Below are positions 37,339 to 45,347 of a DNA stretch of 64,000 nucleotides, in pieces (positions within the stretch are counted from its first letter, which is position 1; each line of letters begins with the position of its first letter). A program made the position numbers and the translations under genes. Below the pieces are notes generated by a model. That model saw only the letters and a program-made list of their open reading frames with translations, had not been told where the DNA came from and searched no databases. Location of the stretch: assembly GCF_009733595.1 (NCBI RefSeq), contig NZ_WOFH01000002.1, positions 778,720 through 842,719 on the forward strand, given 5' to 3'. This stretch comes from Actinomadura litoris (GTDB taxonomy: Bacteria > Actinomycetota > Actinomycetes > Streptosporangiales > Streptosporangiaceae).

Positions 37339-39302
37339 CCCGCGCCGACCTGCTCGCGCTGACGCCGGACGCGCTCGCCGCGCTCGCCAACCGGGGCCTG
37401 GTCAAGCGCGCGACGAAGGACCTGGACGCGGGCCAGGGCCCGGAGGTGGACGTCGACGGCGACGGCGCCGTGCACGGCGTGTTCCCCGACGGGACGCGCG
37501 CCGCGCTCCCGCCCGGCGCCGGGCTGGAGGCGGCGACGTGCTCGTGCGCGGCGACGTCGCTCTGCCGGCACCGGGTCTGCCTCGTCCTCGCCTACCAGCG
37601 GACGGCCGCGACCGAGCCCGGCACCGAAACGGGCGCCGAGCCCGCGGCGGCCTGGTCGCCGGGCGCGTTCGACGACGAGGCGCTCGCCCGCGTCCTCGGG
37701 CAGCGGGCCGTCACCGCCGCGCGGCGGGCGTTCCGCGCAGGCTACACCGCGCGGATCCACCGGCCGTCCGGGGACGATCCGGTGGCGCGGGTGGAGCTGC
37801 CGTCCTGCACGGTCCGGTTTCTCGTCCCGGACGAGCTCGGCTACGTGGACACCGACGCCGCCGCGGCGGTGCGCGGCGAGGTCGTCGTGCTGGCGGCGTG
37901 GGCGTTCCGCGCCGCCGACGAGCAGGGCGCCGACGGCACCGACGTCCGCGTCGAGGTCGGCGGCGGGCCCGGCCGGGCCGCCGGAGGCGGCACCGGGCTG
38001 GAGGCCGCGCTCGACCTCGCCGGGCAGGTGCTCATGGAGGGCGCCGCGCACGCCGGGCCCGTCCTCGCGGCGGCGCTGCGGCGGACCGGCGCCGACCTCG
38101 CGGCCCGCGACCTGCACTGGCCCGCCGCCGCAGTGGACGAGCTCGCGGACCGGCTCGACGCCCACCGCGAGCGCCGCGCCGACTACGCGCCCGAGCGCCT
38201 CGCCGCGCTGCTCGCCGAACTGCACGCCCGCGACCGCGCGGCGTCGGCGCCGCCGGGATCGGGGGTGCCCCGCTCGCTCGTGCTGGGGACGGACGAGTCC
38301 GCCGACACGCCGCTGCGCCGCGTCCGGCTGACCGCGCTCGGCTGCCGGGTGGGCGGCACCGCCGAGAGCCGCACCGCCGACGTCTACCTCGCCCACGCCG
38401 ACACCGTGCTGGTGCTCAGGCGGCACTGGGCGGTGCCCGACGGCGCGCCGCTGACCGGCGCCGACGTGGCCGGGCGCCGCGTCCTCGGGGTGAGCCTGCG
38501 CGCGCTCGCCGCCGCCAACGTCGTCTCCGAGAGCGCGACCCGCAGCGCGAGCCGCGTCGTGCGGGTGTCGGCGGGCCGGGTCGCCAGGACCACCGTGACG
38601 CCGCTCGGGGAGGCGTGGGCGAGCCTGCCGCCGGCGCTGCTCGTCCGCGACCTGGAGGCGCACGAGCGGGAGATGGACGCCTGGCCGCCGCGCCTCGTCC
38701 GGCCCCGCGTCGAGGCCGAGACGGTGCGCGTGGTGGAGATCGCCGAGGTCCGCGACATCGGCTACCACCCCGGTGCCCAGCGCCTCGAAGCCGTGATCGC
38801 GGACGCGGCGGGCGCGACCGCCGTGCTGTCGGCCGAGTACGCGCCGCACCGTCCCGCCGCCCTCGACGTGCTCGCCGCCGCGCTCGCGGACGGCCCGCGC
38901 TTCGTCAGCGGCGCGGTGCGGCGCGAGCGCGGCGGGCTCGTCGTCGACCCGTTCGCGGTGCTGGCCTCGGGCGGTCCCGTGGTGCCCGACCTGATGCCCG
39001 GCGACGGGACGGCGGTGCTGGCCGCGCCGCCCGCCCCCGCCCCGGACCCGCTCGGCGCCGTCCTCGACACCGCGCTCGCCGCCTGCGCCGAGATCGCGCA
39101 TCGCGGGCTGCGGCACCTCCCGCCCGGCCTCAGCGACCGGGTCGCCCGCGCGGGCGACGACCTCGCCCGCACCGGCCTGCACGCCGCCGCCGGGACGCTC
39201 GCGCGCCTCGCCGCCGCGCTCACCGGCGACGACCCGCGGGCGGCCGTGCGGGCATGGGCCGACGCGTGCGTCCGCCTGACGGTGACCGCCGAACTCCGCT
39301 GA
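37335..39302 (+). CDS. SWIM zinc-finger protein (YehQ-like)
   Basis: 655 aa from a GTG overlapping the VWA stop. The SWIM motif CSCAATSLCRHRVCLVLAY (CxC...CxH) is at about residues 69-87. The remainder is long, Ala-rich and largely helical with beta-rich sections such as VRVSAGRVARTTVTPLGEAW. SWIM domains bind DNA or proteins. It is the last gene of the MoxR-DUF5682-VWA-SWIM operon and could provide the nucleic-acid or target-recognition part. It converges on plsC; the 115-bp gap contains a short GC-rich hairpin just after the stop. Confidence 0.87.
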   Translation: MTRADLLALTPDALAALANRGLVKRATKDLDAGQGPEVDVDGDGAVHGVFPDGTRAALPPGAGLEAATCSCAATSLCRHRVCLVLAYQRTAATEPGTETGAEPAAAWSPGAFDDEALARVLGQRAVTAARRAFRAGYTARIHRPSGDDPVARVELPSCTVRFLVPDELGYVDTDAAAAVRGEVVVLAAWAFRAADEQGADGTDVRVEVGGGPGRAAGGGTGLEAALDLAGQVLMEGAAHAGPVLAAALRRTGADLAARDLHWPAAAVDELADRLDAHRERRADYAPERLAALLAELHARDRAASAPPGSGVPRSLVLGTDESADTPLRRVRLTALGCRVGGTAESRTADVYLAHADTVLVLRRHWAVPDGAPLTGADVAGRRVLGVSLRALAAANVVSESATRSASRVVRVSAGRVARTTVTPLGEAWASLPPALLVRDLEAHEREMDAWPPRLVRPRVEAETVRVVEIAEVRDIGYHPGAQRLEAVIADAAGATAVLSAEYAPHRPAALDVLAAALADGPRFVSGAVRRERGGLVVDPFAVLASGGPVVPDLMPGDGTAVLAAPPAPAPDPLGAVLDTALAACAEIAHRGLRHLPPGLSDRVARAGDDLARTGLHAAAGTLARLAAALTGDDPRAAVRAWADACVRLTVTAELR

Positions 39303-39417
39303 CCGGCCGGCCCCGGTCCGGGCCTGGCCGGATCCTTCAATGGATGTCGATGGACGAGCAGTCGCCGCATGTTTTTGAGGACCATTCGCGGCGCGCCTGA
39401 TGGCCGGTGCGCTCTGA

Positions 39418-40023
39418 TCACGTGCGGGTGCCGGGGCGGCGCTGTGCGCGAGCGGTCAATTCCTGGACGGCGCGCCGCGCGGCCTCCAGATCGTGCGTCG
39501 GCGCGCCGAAGCCGACGCGGACGCGGGTGCGGCGCAGCCGTCCGTGCACGCCCAGCAGGTCCCGGGTGCCGGTGAGCCCGACCGGGACGAGCGGGACCCC
39601 GGCGAGGTCCGCGAGCCGGGCGGCGCCCGTGCGGAACGCGCCGACCTCCCCGTCCCGGGAGCGGGTGCCCTCGGGGAACACGATCACGCAGCGGCCCCGG
39701 GCGAGCGGCGCGGCGGCGGAGGCCAGGTCGTCGAACCCGCCCCGGGACCGCCGGACGGGGAACCCCGCGACCGCCGTCCGGCAGACCAGCGCGCGGAACC
39801 GTCCGGCGAACCAGTAGTCGGCCGCCGCCGCGACCACCGGGCGGCGGCGCGCGGGCAGCGCGGCCAGCAGCGCGACGGTGTCGGCGTGCGAGGAGTGGTT
39901 GGCGACGATGACGCACGGGCCGTCCGGGACGGGGCCGGTGACCTCCAGCCCGCCCGCGAGCCCGAACGCGGCCCGCCAGCATGCCCTGCGCCAGAACGCG
40001 GTGATCACGACAGCGCCTTTCAT
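39418..40023 (-). CDS. 1-acyl-sn-glycerol-3-phosphate acyltransferase (PlsC family)
   Basis: 201 aa from the ATG overlapping the cdsA-like stop (ATGA). Acyltransferase motifs: NHSSHAD (HX4D), the middle FPVRRSRGG, VIFPEGTRSRDG and VPLVPVGLTG. It transfers an acyl chain to lysophosphatidate or a similar lysolipid at the membrane. Third gene of a coupled set with a CDP-alcohol phosphatidyltransferase and a CdsA homologue, so it probably belongs to an accessory phospholipid pathway. Confidence 0.88.
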   Translation of the reverse strand: MKGAVVITAFWRRACWRAAFGLAGGLEVTGPVPDGPCVIVANHSSHADTVALLAALPARRRPVVAAAADYWFAGRFRALVCRTAVAGFPVRRSRGGFDDLASAAAPLARGRCVIVFPEGTRSRDGEVGAFRTGAARLADLAGVPLVPVGLTGTRDLLGVHGRLRRTRVRVGFGAPTHDLEAARRAVQELTARAQRRPGTRT

Positions 40024-40814
40024 GAGAGCGCCATCGCGACGGCCAGCGCCACCAGCAGCGAGTCGATCCGGTCCAGCAGGCCGCCGAAGCCCGGCAGCCA
40101 CGTCCCGGCGTCCTTGACCCCGGCGCCGCGCTTGAGCATGGACTCCAGCAGGTCGCCGAGCGGCGCCCCGGCCGCCACCGCGAGCACGGTCGCCGGGGTC
40201 GCGGCGCCGAGCAGGGCCAGCACCGCGATGCCGGCGGCGGCCCCGCCCGCGACGCCGCCCCACCGCTTGGCCGGGCTCAGCGGCGACAGCGCGGGGCCGC
40301 GCAGCAGCTTCCCGCCGCACCACGCGCCGACGTCGGCGACCGCGATCGCCGCGCACAGCGGCGCCGCGAGGTCGCCGAGCAGCACGAGCCCGCTCAGCGG
40401 CGCCAGCCACACCACGCCGAACACCGCGCCCCGCGCGCGGGCCGCGCCGCCCTCGGCGTCGCCCGCCAGCACCGGGACGAGCACGACGGCCAGCAGCACC
40501 ACCATCAGCAGCCGCAGCAGGTGCGCGGGCGCGAGCCACGCGACGGCGGGGAACACGGTCAGCGTCACCGCCATCGCCGCGAGGTCGGTCCCGCGGAGCC
40601 GGGCCAGCCGCGCGTACTCGGCGGCGGCGACGACGCCCGCGCCCGCCGCGAGCGCGGCGGCGCCGGGCGCGCCCAGCCAGAACGCGGCCCCGACGACGGG
40701 GACGATCAGCAGCCAGCCGAGCCACCGCTGGACCAGCTCGCGGCGGCCCGACGTCCACACCGCGACGCCGCTGAGCACGAACGCGCCGCCCACGTAGGGG
40801 ATCGCCGTGGTCAC
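40020..40814 (-). CDS. Phosphatidate cytidylyltransferase (CdsA/YnbB-like)
   Basis: 264 aa from a GTG overlapping the upstream stop (GTGA). About seven or eight membrane segments. The C-terminal CdsA signature is clear: KRWGG, then LKRGAGVKDAGTWLPGFGG followed by LLDRIDSLL, with the catalytic Asp/Arg cluster. It makes CDP-diacylglycerol from phosphatidate and CTP, feeding the neighbouring CDP-alcohol phosphatidyltransferase. The pairing resembles E. coli ynbA-ynbB, an extra phospholipid module distinct from housekeeping cdsA. Confidence 0.88.
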   Translation of the reverse strand: MTTAIPYVGGAFVLSGVAVWTSGRRELVQRWLGWLLIVPVVGAAFWLGAPGAAALAAGAGVVAAAEYARLARLRGTDLAAMAVTLTVFPAVAWLAPAHLLRLLMVVLLAVVLVPVLAGDAEGGAARARGAVFGVVWLAPLSGLVLLGDLAAPLCAAIAVADVGAWCGGKLLRGPALSPLSPAKRWGGVAGGAAAGIAVLALLGAATPATVLAVAAGAPLGDLLESMLKRGAGVKDAGTWLPGFGGLLDRIDSLLVALAVAMALS

Positions 40815-41383
40815 AGCGCCCTCCGGATCCGCCGCGCCCGGACGGCCGCCGTCAGCAGCGACCCGGCCGCGAGCACCGCGAGCAGCGGGACGGCCCAGCC
40901 GGTGAAGGCGACCGCCGCCAGCAGCAGGCACCGCTCGGTCTTGCCGACCGGCCCTCCCTGCGGGCGCGGGCCCCCGGCGGCCGCGCCCGCGAGGGAGATC
41001 CAGGACGGCAGCGTCGCCGCGAGCGCGGCCGACGCCACGAGCCAGGCCGGGGCGAGCGCCAGGCAGCCCGCCAGCGCGGCCAGCTCCGCCGCGCGGTCGC
41101 CCAGCTCGTTCAGCACCGCGCCCCACGGGGTGCTCCGCCCCGACTCGCGCGCGATCGCGCCGTCGAGGTTCGCGCACGCCAGCCGCGCCGCCAGCAGGAG
41201 CGTGACGAGGAGCCCGGCGGCCGGGCCCGGCTCGACGAGGCCGAGCGCGGCGCCCGCCGCGCCGCCCGCCAGCACCCCGGCGGCGGTCACCGCGTCCGGC
41301 GCGACCCCGCGCCGGACGAGCGCGGCCCGGACGCCGCCGAGCCGCGCCGCGTACCAGGGCTTGAGTGCGTAGAGTCCGTCCAT
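40811..41383 (-). CDS. CDP-alcohol phosphatidyltransferase family protein with altered active-site motif (YnbA-like)
   Basis: 190 aa, about five membrane segments. The family motif D-x2-DG-x2-AR-x8-G-x3-D-x3-D appears as ANLDGAIAR, then WGAVLNELGD. The DG, AR, G and last D are kept, but the first Asp is Ala and the third is Asn. From memory, the subgroup that pairs with CdsA and PlsC genes shares the LNELGD variant. It may make an unusual phospholipid; the acceptor alcohol is unknown. First gene of the three-gene operon. Confidence 0.82.
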   Translation of the reverse strand: MDGLYALKPWYAARLGGVRAALVRRGVAPDAVTAAGVLAGGAAGAALGLVEPGPAAGLLVTLLLAARLACANLDGAIARESGRSTPWGAVLNELGDRAAELAALAGCLALAPAWLVASAALAATLPSWISLAGAAAGGPRPQGGPVGKTERCLLLAAVAFTGWAVPLLAVLAAGSLLTAAVRARRIRRAL

Positions 41384-41428
41384 GCCGACCAGCGTCGAAC
41401 AGGACGGACATTCTGGGCATCCGTCGGG

Positions 41429-41450
41429 CTACTCGGTTACTTCTGAGTAG
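41429..41450. promoter_or_regulatory. Small inverted repeat in the gap upstream of the phospholipid operon
   Basis: CTACTC (41429-41434) and GAGTAG (41445-41450) pair perfectly across 10 nt. It lies between the MBL-fold gene stop and the phosphatidyltransferase start, both on the minus strand, so it could be a weak terminator or an operator. Confidence 0.35.
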
Positions 41451-41456
41451 TACTCG

Positions 41457-42395
41457 TCAGGCGCGGCAGGTCAGCGGTCGTCCGCCGTTGTAGGCGATCA
41501 TGTCGTTGAGCGCGGCGGCCAGGTCGATGCGCCCGCCGGGCTCCAACCCGTCCATCTCGGCGTAGGCGCGGTGCAGGTTGCCGACGATCCGCTCGGGGTC
41601 GGTCAGCTCCGCGTACTCGCCGAGGTCGGTCTCCCGCGCGGCCTCCAGCGGCGTCAGCCCCGCCGCCCGGCCCGCCGCCGCCGCGGCCCGCACGAACCGC
41701 GCGTAGCCGACCACGCGCTCGATCAGCTCGGGCCCGGCGACCGGCCCGTGCCCGGGCACGATCGTCTCCGCCTCCAGCGGCGCGATCACCTCGGTCAGCA
41801 CCCTGATCGCGCCGTCCACCGAGCCCTGCATCAGGAACGGTGTGCCGCCGTTGAACAGCAGGTCGCCGCAGAACAGCACCCGCCGCTCGGGGATCCACAC
41901 GATCGAGTCGTTGGTGGTGTGCGCGGGCGTCCCGACGTGCCGGACCTCGCAGCGCAGGTCGTCCACCCACAGCGTCACGCCGTCGGCGTAGGTGAGGAAC
42001 GGCGGCTCCAACTCGACGCCGCCCCACTCGACCTTCGTCCAGAACGGCTCGTCGAACGGCATCCCCCAGTCGAGCGCGCCCTGCCGGGTGCCCTCGTGCC
42101 CGACGACGGTCGCGCCGGAGAACAGGTAGTTGCCGAACGTGTGGTCGCCGTGGTGGTGGGTGTTGACCAGCGTCCGGACGGGACGCGGCGTCACCGACCC
42201 GATCGCCTCCAGGTAGGCGCGGGTGCGGCGCTCGGTCGAGCACGCGTCGACGCTCGTCACGCCGCGCGCCCCCACCAGGAAGCCGGTGTTGTTGATCCAC
42301 CAGGTGCCGTCCGGCTGGAGGTAGGCGAAGATCCCGTCGGACACCTCCACCAGCCGGGGGTCGCCGGGGCCGTCGAGGTCGGGCGCGTCGCTCAT
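41457..42395 (-). CDS. Metallo-beta-lactamase-fold hydrolase
   Basis: 312 aa from the ATG at 42395 with GGGAG 7 nt upstream. Metal site THHHGDH (HxHxDH), a further His in GTPAHTTND, Asp in LFCGDLLF and His in IVPGHGPV complete a dinuclear zinc centre. Sequence style fits the cyclase/glyoxalase II-like group rather than true beta-lactamases. The ATG overlaps the stop of a 67-aa reading frame, making this the last gene of the SDR-LRR-ankyrin operon. Substrate unknown. Confidence 0.87.
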   Translation of the reverse strand: MSDAPDLDGPGDPRLVEVSDGIFAYLQPDGTWWINNTGFLVGARGVTSVDACSTERRTRAYLEAIGSVTPRPVRTLVNTHHHGDHTFGNYLFSGATVVGHEGTRQGALDWGMPFDEPFWTKVEWGGVELEPPFLTYADGVTLWVDDLRCEVRHVGTPAHTTNDSIVWIPERRVLFCGDLLFNGGTPFLMQGSVDGAIRVLTEVIAPLEAETIVPGHGPVAGPELIERVVGYARFVRAAAAAGRAAGLTPLEAARETDLGEYAELTDPERIVGNLHRAYAEMDGLEPGGRIDLAAALNDMIAYNGGRPLTCRA

Positions 42396-42595
42396 GGGGA
42401 ACTCCCGGGTGTCGGGCCCGGGTGGACGGTCTCCACCCAGGACGGAGGGGCAGGGGCGTCGCGCCGGCGGGAGGGCGCCTCGGCGGGCCACGGAGTGTAT
42501 CCGCCGGTGACGACGATCACCACCTGCGGCCGCTCGCGCGGCGCGAGCGCGGCGGCGAGGCCGTTCAGCCCGTCGACCGCCTCCCGGGCGGTCAT
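42392..42595 (-). CDS. 67-aa hypothetical protein bridging ankyrin and MBL genes
   Basis: The ATG overlaps the ankyrin stop and its stop overlaps the MBL ATG, both as ATGA, so it is precisely fitted between two genes. The product begins MTAREAVDGLNGLAAALAPR and has VVIVVTGGYTPW followed by a Pro-rich tail. No known family. The double overlap is the main argument that it is translated; it may mainly provide ribosome coupling. Confidence 0.5.
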   Translation of the reverse strand: MTAREAVDGLNGLAAALAPRERPQVVIVVTGGYTPWPAEAPSRRRDAPAPPSWVETVHPGPTPGSSP

Positions 42596-44199
42596 CGCTT
42601 TGGTTCGTCGCGGAGCCACTCCAGCTCCGTCCGGCCGTACCCCTTGATCATCTTTTGGAGCGATCTTCCGTGGCTGTCGCGTACACCGGTGCGCGCGCCC
42701 GCCTCGACCAGCGCGCGGACCACCTCCGGCGAACCGGACTCGCCCACCGCGACGTGCAGCGGGGTCCGCTTCTCGTGGTCGACGTCCTCCAGGCCGAGCC
42801 CGGCGCCCAGCAGCCTCGGCAGCAGCGCCTCGTGGTCCATCAGATGGATCTGGTGCAGCAGCGTGCGCCTGCGCCCGTCCCGGACGAACGGGTCGAGCCC
42901 CTCGTCCAGCAGCCGCAGCACGGCCTCGGTGTCGCCGTGCTGCACGCACAGGAACACCTCCCGCCGGTACTCGCGCAGCGAGCGCGGCAGCCACCCGCCG
43001 CCCCGCCGCCACATCCGCTGGACGGCGAAGCAGCCCTGAACGCGCCCGCCCGGCGCGGGCGGCGCCGCCTCACTCCGCCGCTCCTCGGCCGTGTGCGGCA
43101 TCAGCAGCCCGAGACCGCCCGGCATGACCTCGTGCCACTCGCCCCCGCACCGCACCCTCGTCGGCGCGGGAGGCGCCATTCCCGGCGGGCCGGAGGCGGG
43201 CGGACGGGCCGGGAACAGCGCCGCCGCGACGAGCGGGTGCAGCTCGTCCGGCGTGGCCATCCCGGCGCGCAGCAGGTCGAGGTCGGGCAGCCGGCGCCAC
43301 CGGTGCTCGGGCAGCTCCACGGCCCGCTTCGCCCGCTCCCCGCGCGACACGGGCCGCAGGAGCGGGCGCGTGCGCTTCCCGCCCGCCCGCACGACCAGCT
43401 CCTGATACGGCCGTACCGCCACCCACAGGGGAGGCGGCCCGCCGGGGTGGCGGGCGATCTCGCGCGCGAGCAGCGCGGGCGCCACCGGCGCCGACGCGTA
43501 CGTCGCCGCGTTGAGCCAGCGCGGATACCGCTCGTCGCCGGTCAGGTCGAAGTCGATCCCGACGGCGTCGAAGGCGGCCTCGACGTCGCCGCGCTCGTAG
43601 GCGAGGACCGCCCACTCGTGGAGCGCGGGCCCGCCCTCGGGCGGGGACGCGGGCAGCTCCTCCGGCGCCAGCGGCGTGCCGTCCGGGTGGAAGAAGGGCG
43701 CGCGGTCCCCGCCGCCGCAGTACTTGAGCAGGTCCCCGGACCGGCGGGCGTCGAACATGTGCGGCGCCGACGTCCAGTCCCGAGTCTCCTCGGACCAGGG
43801 GAGCACGACGAGCCGCGGCCGCTGCGGCCCGTGGACGTGGCGCGGCGTGACCACCTGGAGGGCGGCCGCGCGGGCGCCCCCGCCGTAGCGCGCCAGGCCG
43901 AGCACCTGCCGGGGAGCGATGGTCGTCTGGCCGCCGCCGGCCCGGGGGAGGTGCCAGCGCAGCAGGTCGGGCGCGAAGTGCGGCAGGTCGTCGGCGAGCC
44001 GGGACGCGAGCTCGGCGCCGAACCTGTCCGCGACATCGTCCAGCTCGAACGCCACGTCGAGGTTCGCCGCCGCGCACGCCCCGCGCCAGTCGCCCGCCAG
44101 CCTCCGCTCGGTGGCCTTCTCGATCACCGAGCGGGGGACGGCGTGCCGGCGGATCCGGAGCGCGGCGACCAGGTCCGCCCGAAGGGGCGTCCAGGTCAT
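42592..44199 (-). CDS. Ankyrin-repeat protein with unknown N-terminal domain
   Basis: 535 aa. Residues 1-400 are an unrecognised, Arg/Pro-rich mixed region (for example IAPRQVLGLARYGGG and FDLTGDERYPRWLNAATYAS). Residues from about 430 onward form three to four ankyrin repeats: EVFLCVQHGDTEAVLRLLDE, RRRTLLHQIHLMDHEALLPR, KRTPLHVAVGESGSPEVVRA. No signal peptide. Its ATG overlaps the LRR stop (ATGA). Likely a protein-interaction component working with the LRR protein. Confidence 0.82.
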   Translation of the reverse strand: MTWTPLRADLVAALRIRRHAVPRSVIEKATERRLAGDWRGACAAANLDVAFELDDVADRFGAELASRLADDLPHFAPDLLRWHLPRAGGGQTTIAPRQVLGLARYGGGARAAALQVVTPRHVHGPQRPRLVVLPWSEETRDWTSAPHMFDARRSGDLLKYCGGGDRAPFFHPDGTPLAPEELPASPPEGGPALHEWAVLAYERGDVEAAFDAVGIDFDLTGDERYPRWLNAATYASAPVAPALLAREIARHPGGPPPLWVAVRPYQELVVRAGGKRTRPLLRPVSRGERAKRAVELPEHRWRRLPDLDLLRAGMATPDELHPLVAAALFPARPPASGPPGMAPPAPTRVRCGGEWHEVMPGGLGLLMPHTAEERRSEAAPPAPGGRVQGCFAVQRMWRRGGGWLPRSLREYRREVFLCVQHGDTEAVLRLLDEGLDPFVRDGRRRTLLHQIHLMDHEALLPRLLGAGLGLEDVDHEKRTPLHVAVGESGSPEVVRALVEAGARTGVRDSHGRSLQKMIKGYGRTELEWLRDEPKR

Positions 44200-45347
44200 C
44201 GGTAGACGCTCACGATCGCGCGCATGTCCGGGTGGGCGCGGGCGGCGGGGCGCAGAAACCCGGCGGCGGCCCGCTTGATCCGGCGCGGCACGCCCGGCCC
44301 GAACCCGAGGTGCTCAAGCCGCGTCCCGTCGCCGACCCGCGCGAGCAGGGCCTTGGCACCGCGCCCGGTGACGCCGCTGTGCCGCAGTTCGAGGCGGCGG
44401 ATCGGGCTGCCGGGCAGCGCCTCGGCCAGCGCCGCCGCCCCTTCGTCGCCGGTCGCGTTGGGCGGCGCGCCGAGCGCGCGTTCCGACGGCGGGCGGCCGA
44501 GGTCGAGCGCCTCGATCCCGCCGAGCGCCGCCGCGAGGGCCCGCGCCCCGGCGGGCCCGACGCCGTTCCCGCCGAGCCCGAGCCGGACGGGGCGCCCCGC
44601 CGCGCACGCCGCGTCCGCCGCGTCCGCCGCGTCCGCCAGGATCGCCGCGCCGCCGTCGCCCAGATGGTTCACCGGCACGTACAGCTCGCGGACGCCCGCG
44701 TCGCGCAGCAGCGCGGCGAGCAGGTCCGCCGCGTCCGGGCCGAGCCCGTTGCCGCCGAGGAACAGCCGCTCCAGCGGCGCCTCGCGCGCCGCCAGCGCGT
44801 CGCGGAGGGCGCGCAGCCCGGCCGTCCCCACCCCGGTGTTGACCAGGTCGAGCGTCCGGATGGTCTGGTTGGTCCGCAGCATCGCGGCGAGCGCCGAGGC
44901 GCCCGCGTCGCCCACCGGGTTGCGCTTCAGCCACAGCGCCCGCACCCGGGTGTCGGAGGCGAGCCGCCCGGCCAGCGCCGCCGCGCCGTCCGCGCCGACC
45001 CGGTTGCAGCCGAGGTAGAGCGTGCGGACGCCGTGGCCGGGGGCGAGGGCGCCGGCGATCGCCCGCGCGCCCGCGTCGCCCATCGCGTTCGTGCCGAGCA
45101 GCAGGTGCGCCGCGTGCGGGGACGCGGCGGCCGCCGGGACGAGCCGCGCGACGCCCGCCGCGCCGAGGCCCCGCTTGCACAGGTCCACGCGCCCGTCGCG
45201 GCGCAGCGTCCCGAGCGGGAAGCCCTCGTCGGCCTCCGGCGGCGCGCCCTCGGCGAGCCGCGCCAGCAGCGGGTCGAGCGCGGCCGGGTCGGCGGGCGGC
45301 ACGTCCGGGTGCTCGATCGCGGGGCAGCGCACGGGGGTCGGGGCCAT
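44196..45347 (-). CDS. Leucine-rich repeat (RNI-like) protein
   Basis: 383 aa. After a 60-residue N-terminus, about ten 27-28-residue repeats with the ribonuclease-inhibitor pattern follow, for example VRTLYLGCNRVGADGAAALA, VRALWLKRNPVGDAGASALA, IRTLDLVNTGVGTAGLRALR and LERLFLGGNGLGPDAADLLA. One repeat carries an insertion of Ala/Asp triplets encoded by a 9-nt tandem repeat. Cytoplasmic, predicted horseshoe scaffold for protein binding. The ATG overlaps the SDR stop (TGATG) and the stop overlaps the ankyrin ATG. Confidence 0.88.
   Translation of the reverse strand: MAPTPVRCPAIEHPDVPPADPAALDPLLARLAEGAPPEADEGFPLGTLRRDGRVDLCKRGLGAAGVARLVPAAAASPHAAHLLLGTNAMGDAGARAIAGALAPGHGVRTLYLGCNRVGADGAAALAGRLASDTRVRALWLKRNPVGDAGASALAAMLRTNQTIRTLDLVNTGVGTAGLRALRDALAAREAPLERLFLGGNGLGPDAADLLAALLRDAGVRELYVPVNHLGDGGAAILADAADAADAACAAGRPVRLGLGGNGVGPAGARALAAALGGIEALDLGRPPSERALGAPPNATGDEGAAALAEALPGSPIRRLELRHSGVTGRGAKALLARVGDGTRLEHLGFGPGVPRRIKRAAAGFLRPAARAHPDMRAIVSVYR
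44608..44634. repeat. In-frame 9-nt tandem repeat inside the LRR gene
   Basis: Three perfect copies of gccgcgtcc (plus-strand reading) encode repeated Asp-Ala-Ala units within an LRR. The 9-nt period keeps the frame, so copy number could vary without breaking the gene. Confidence 0.7.

Noticed and set aside
41395..41410. LexA box upstream of the phosphatidyltransferase gene
   Set aside because: Only the TCGAAC half is present; the other half does not match.
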